From JAGZHZ01 sp965150505 (GTDB taxonomy: Bacteria > Bacillota > Clostridia > Lachnospirales > Lachnospiraceae): DNA of 17,171 nt. Every line of letters begins with the position of its first letter. The first letter of the stretch is position 1. The notes beneath the pieces were generated by a model. It did not search any database. It saw only the letters and a program-made list of their open reading frames with translations, and was not told where the DNA came from. Of the stretch, positions 14,468-17,171 are shown piece by piece. The DNA is taken from the NCBI GenBank assembly GCA_965150505.1, contig CBCTVZ010000043.1, positions 1 to 17,171 of the forward strand. The letters are read 5' to 3'. The translations under genes were made by a program, and so were the position numbers.

Positions 14468-15658
14468 TTATTCTGCAATATCTTTTAAAATAGAAGAGCC
14501 GATTGTTCCCTCTGGCATCTCCACTTCAAAATTATCCGCAATCGTCGCTCCAATTACAGCAAATGTATTCTGCTCCGGCAACAGTCCTCCTTTTTTCATA
14601 GAAGGAGAATATGCCAGTAAAAATACTTTTTCTCTTGTATGATCTGTCCCTGTATGAGTCGGGTCATTTCCGTGATCTGCAGTTAAAAGAACCAGATCTC
14701 CTTCCTGCATTACAGCCAGAAGTTCTCCTAATTTCTGATCAAATTTTTCGATTTCTTTTGCATATCCTTCTACATTTCTTCTATGACCCCAAAGTGCGTC
14801 AAAATCTACTAAATTTGTAAAACAAAGCCCTGTAAAGTCTTTTTTTGCAAGCTCAATCGTCTGCTCCATTCCATGGACAGAACTTTCTGAATGGTAAGCC
14901 TCTGTGATTCCTTCTCCCACAAAAATATCCTGTATTTTTCCGACGGATATGACATCCAAATCTTTCTCTTTCAGTGCATTTAAAACAGTTTTTCCCCACG
15001 GTTTCAGCGCGTAATCATGACGATTTGACGTTCTCTTAAATTCGCCTTTTTTTCTGCCAATATATGGTCTGGCAATCACACGTCCAACTTTCCATTCTTC
15101 TTTCATCGTCAGTTCTCGTGCCATCTCACAATAGCGATATAACGTATCTAATCCCATTGTCTCTTCATTTCCGCAGATCTGCAAAACAGAATCTGCCGAT
15201 GTATAGACAATCAACGCTCCTGTGCGAATCTCTTCTTCTCCAAGCTCCTCCAAAATTTCTGTCCCACTGGCGCTTTTGTTTCCAATAATTGTTCTTCCCG
15301 TTCTTTTCTCCAGTTCTTCTATCAATTCTTTTGGAAATCCTGTGTCTGTAAAAGTCTGAAACGGCTTTTCTGTTTTTAGACCCATCATCTCCCAGTGTCC
15401 TGTCATCGTATCCTTGCCGTTGCTCGCCTCTTTTAAAACAGCATATTTTCCCATCGGATTTTCGACTGGCATAATATTTTTAAGAGGATGCAGGTTCGCC
15501 ATTCCCAACTTTTGCAAATTAGGAATCTTTAATTCTTTTACATTCTTTGCAATATGGCCAAATGTATCTGTATTTTCATCGCCATACAGTCTGGCATCTG
15601 GCATAGCGCCTATTCCAAGTGAATCAAGTACAATCGTAAAAATTCTTTTATATGTCAT
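14468..15658 (-). CDS. deoB: Phosphopentomutase
   Basis: 396 aa, typical length. A manganese-dependent alkaline-phosphatase-superfamily mutase that interconverts ribose-1-P and ribose-5-P (and the deoxy forms). Active-site residues appear at the expected places: D12 in VLDSLGIG, phospho-acceptor T86 in DTMTGHWE, D286 in VDFDALWGH, H291, D327-H328 in TADHGND and H339 in DHTREKV. The family cap sequence SASGTEI and IARPYIG are also present. The SD (GGAG) overlaps the TAG stop of the upstream phosphorylase, and the gap is 8 nt, so translation is probably coupled. It links the phosphorylase to deoC. Its manganese need is of interest given mntP nearby, but there is no sign that they are co-regulated. 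Confidence 0.98.
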   Translation of the reverse strand: MTYKRIFTIVLDSLGIGAMPDARLYGDENTDTFGHIAKNVKELKIPNLQKLGMANLHPLKNIMPVENPMGKYAVLKEASNGKDTMTGHWEMMGLKTEKPFQTFTDTGFPKELIEELEKRTGRTIIGNKSASGTEILEELGEEEIRTGALIVYTSADSVLQICGNEETMGLDTLYRYCEMARELTMKEEWKVGRVIARPYIGRKKGEFKRTSNRHDYALKPWGKTVLNALKEKDLDVISVGKIQDIFVGEGITEAYHSESSVHGMEQTIELAKKDFTGLCFTNLVDFDALWGHRRNVEGYAKEIEKFDQKLGELLAVMQEGDLVLLTADHGNDPTHTGTDHTREKVFLLAYSPSMKKGGLLPEQNTFAVIGATIADNFEVEMPEGTIGSSILKDIAE

Positions 15659-15666
15659 ATATTCTC

Positions 15667-16446
15667 CTATTCTGCTCGATCTTGATGAATCAAAATACGA
15701 ATTGCTTCCACTGCCGCTTTAATTGCAGCATCGGTCTCATGCTGAATTATATTTTCCATACCAGCCTTTTCTCTTTCCTGATTTCCCATCACAAGAAAAT
15801 CAGCGCCAACGCGAACTCCAAGCGACATTCCCACGATAAACAATGCTGCGCTTTCCATCTCAGATGCTTTGCATCCCATTTTCATCCAAGCATTCCATTT
15901 TTGTTCCAACTCATATCCTACCGGTTTTGATAAAGGATCATGCTGACCAAAAAAGGAGTCTTTCGACTGCACCACTCCTGTATGACAGCGATATCCTAAT
16001 TTCTGTACGGCTTCTCTCAGTGCAGCAACCACTTCAAAATCAGCGACTGCTGGATATTCAATCGGCGCATACTCTTTGCTTGTCCCTTCCATACGCACTG
16101 CGCCTGTAGCAATGACAAGGTCTCCCCCTTTGACAGACAATTCCATGCCTCCGCACGTTCCAACTCGGATAAAAGTATGCGCTTTGCACTGAACTAATTC
16201 TTCGATCGCAATAGCAGCGGACGCTCCTCCGATTCCTGTCGAGGTCACGCTGACTTTTTCTCCATCCAAGTATCCCGTATATGTGACAAATTCCCTGCTG
16301 TCTGCCACCAAATGTCCATCCTCAAAATATGCGGCAATCTTTTTGCATCGTTTTGGATCTCCTGGAAGAATTACATATTTTCCCACATCGCCTTCTTTGA
16401 TCTGTAAATGATATTGAACCCCTGCTTCTGTTGAATACTTGTGCAT
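15667..16446 (-). CDS. udp: Uridine phosphorylase family (NP-I) nucleoside phosphorylase
   Basis: 259 aa, hexameric NP-I family, cytosolic; splits a nucleoside with phosphate to base and (deoxy)ribose-1-phosphate. Phosphate-site residues: R33 in LPGDPKR, R94-T97 in FIRVGTCGG; ribose site EMES (196-199). The stretch SREFVTYTGYLDGEKV and STGIGGASAAIAIEEL follow Udp more closely than DeoD. In E. coli Udp the uracil is held by the Gln and Arg of GQER; here the matching segment reads GQHD, so Gln168 is kept and the Arg is not, leaving base preference open. The SD is GGGGG, 7 nt before the ATG. It heads the udp-deoB-deoC-hydrolase operon, with an extended -10 just upstream. Confidence 0.9.
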   Translation of the reverse strand: MHKYSTEAGVQYHLQIKEGDVGKYVILPGDPKRCKKIAAYFEDGHLVADSREFVTYTGYLDGEKVSVTSTGIGGASAAIAIEELVQCKAHTFIRVGTCGGMELSVKGGDLVIATGAVRMEGTSKEYAPIEYPAVADFEVVAALREAVQKLGYRCHTGVVQSKDSFFGQHDPLSKPVGYELEQKWNAWMKMGCKASEMESAALFIVGMSLGVRVGADFLVMGNQEREKAGMENIIQHETDAAIKAAVEAIRILIHQDRAE

Positions 16447-16477
16447 ATTTCTACCCCCTTTTTCTTCTTTTTCTGTT

Positions 16478-16486
16478 ATTGTATCA
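16478..16486 (-). promoter_or_regulatory. Possible extended -10 promoter of the nucleoside-use operon
   Basis: Minus strand TGATACAAT: a 5/6 -10 hexamer (16478-16483) with the TGn extension, and no good -35 at 16-18 nt. It lies between the alarmone synthetase stop and udp. The predicted leader is about 25 nt. Read-through from the upstream gene is also possible because no terminator is seen in this 57-nt gap. Confidence 0.4.
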
Positions 16487-16503
16487 TAGTTTTCCTTTTC
16501 CGA

Positions 16504-17171
16504 CTACAACAGTTTTTCTAACTCTTCCTCCATCTTTTCCATCACTTTGGCATAAGAAGAAAGTTTCTTTCTCACTTCTTTTTCATCATTTCTTTTTTGT
16601 TTATAACAAAGCCGATGTTCCATACTCGCCCAAAAATCCATCCCCACTGTGCGAAGCTGCACCTCTACCGGATAATATTCCATACTCGTCACGAACATTT
16701 TCTTTTCCTGAAAATGAAAGGAGGAATGTCTCTGCCCTGATAAAGTACTGTTCCATTCTTTTTGATCGATATAATAAACAGGAACTCCTAAAATTAAGTG
16801 ATAACTTCTGTATCCGTTCGGTTTCGGATTGTGAATATAATCTCTCTCCCGAATTACAATTAAATCTTTCTGTTTTTTCAGTACGTCAGACAAAAAATCT
16901 ATATCCTGTCTCGTATAGCAGATTACACGGATTCCTGCAATATCTCTTAAATTTTCTTTTACACTCATTATGCTGTCTTCTAACTGCTTTCTTTTCAGTT
17001 TCTCTTCGATGCTCTGTTTTCTTTTTATTCTGCTTTCTATATGATGAATTGGAGGCAGTACGGCATTTTGATATAACGTATGATTTAAAACTTCTAAGCG
17101 TGCCATCAGCAATTTTTTCGCATCTTCATATGGCACAATCATTTCGTAATACTGTTCATCTGTCAACTCTT
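16504..17171 (-). CDS. Small alarmone synthetase, (p)ppGpp synthetase of the RelQ/RelP type (start probably beyond window)
   Basis: At least 220 aa with only the RelA/SpoT synthetase domain, no HD hydrolase, TGS or ACT domain, so a SAS enzyme that transfers pyrophosphate from ATP to GDP or GTP. Motifs: SRIKRKQSIEEKL (45-57), LRDIAGIRVICY (73-84), KPNGYRSYHL (115-124), VEVQLRTVGMDFWASMEHRL (168-186), which covers the catalytic Glu and G-loop/Mg site. About 25 extra residues lie between the NGYRSYH strand and VEVQLRT (roughly 132-165), which I do not expect in RelQ. In frame, the sequence stays open to the window edge; TTG 17166 and ATG 17142 have no SD, so the true start is probably just outside. 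It lies 57 nt upstream of udp. Confidence 0.88.
   Translation of the reverse strand, partial: ELTDEQYYEMIVPYEDAKKLLMARLEVLNHTLYQNAVLPPIHHIESRIKRKQSIEEKLKRKQLEDSIMSVKENLRDIAGIRVICYTRQDIDFLSDVLKKQKDLIVIRERDYIHNPKPNGYRSYHLILGVPVYYIDQKEWNSTLSGQRHSSFHFQEKKMFVTSMEYYPVEVQLRTVGMDFWASMEHRLCYKQKRNDEKEVRKKLSSYAKVMEKMEEELEKLL

Noticed and set aside
17142..17166. TTGACA (17161-17166) with a possible -10 downstream as a promoter inside the alarmone synthetase gene
   Set aside because: It lies in coding sequence, and the -10 at 17 nt is AATGAT (4/6). It is most likely chance.
1..17171. Mobile elements, CRISPR arrays, tRNA, rRNA or prophage genes
   Set aside because: Looked for on both strands by eye. I found no transposase or integrase motifs, no regularly spaced repeats and no tRNA-like folds. 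The only tandem repeat is the coding one in the C39-like gene.

Overview
The window looks like an ordinary chromosomal segment of a low-GC, Gram-positive anaerobe of the Clostridia, most likely Lachnospiraceae. This rests on strong purine-rich Shine-Dalgarno (SD) sites, AT-rich spacers, the mix of protein families and an almost complete one-strand bias. It is an inference from style and content; no species can be named. Sixteen protein genes are supported. All but one (a LysR regulator) lie on the minus strand, so transcription runs from high to low coordinates.

Region by region, in transcription order. (1) 17171-16504 is a small alarmone synthetase whose start probably lies past the window edge. 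(2) 16446-12236 is a tight operon for nucleoside use: uridine-phosphorylase-family enzyme, phosphopentomutase (deoB), deoxyribose-phosphate aldolase (deoC) and a two-domain HD-HAD hydrolase, with gaps of only 8-27 nt. Phosphorolysis gives (deoxy)ribose-1-P, DeoB moves the phosphate to C5, and DeoC splits deoxyribose-5-P to glyceraldehyde-3-P and acetaldehyde. (3) 12239-11283 is the plus-strand LysR regulator, convergent with the HD-HAD gene and divergent from aspA (11090-9639), with overlapping promoters between. (4) 9616-8739 is the manganese exporter mntP behind a clear yybP-ykoY manganese riboswitch with its own promoter and terminator. (5) 8604-7326 is a single-gene unit for an SseB-domain protein, with promoter and terminator. 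(6) 7306-5111 pairs homoserine dehydrogenase with a stand-alone homocysteine S-methyltransferase (methionine branch). (7) 4999-1906 holds a secreted C39-like cysteine peptidase with acidic tandem repeats, a PepV-type dipeptidase, a stem-loop and dihydrofolate reductase. (8) 1866-729 is ilvE with a near-consensus promoter and terminator. (9) 628-1 is the start of ispG.

Most of this is core metabolism. I see no mobile element, CRISPR array, rRNA, tRNA or phage gene, and nothing that I can defend as a wholly new system. The points most worth a second look are the HD-HAD fusion inside the deo operon, the repeat-bearing C39-like peptidase, the insertion in the alarmone synthetase and the riboswitch in front of mntP.
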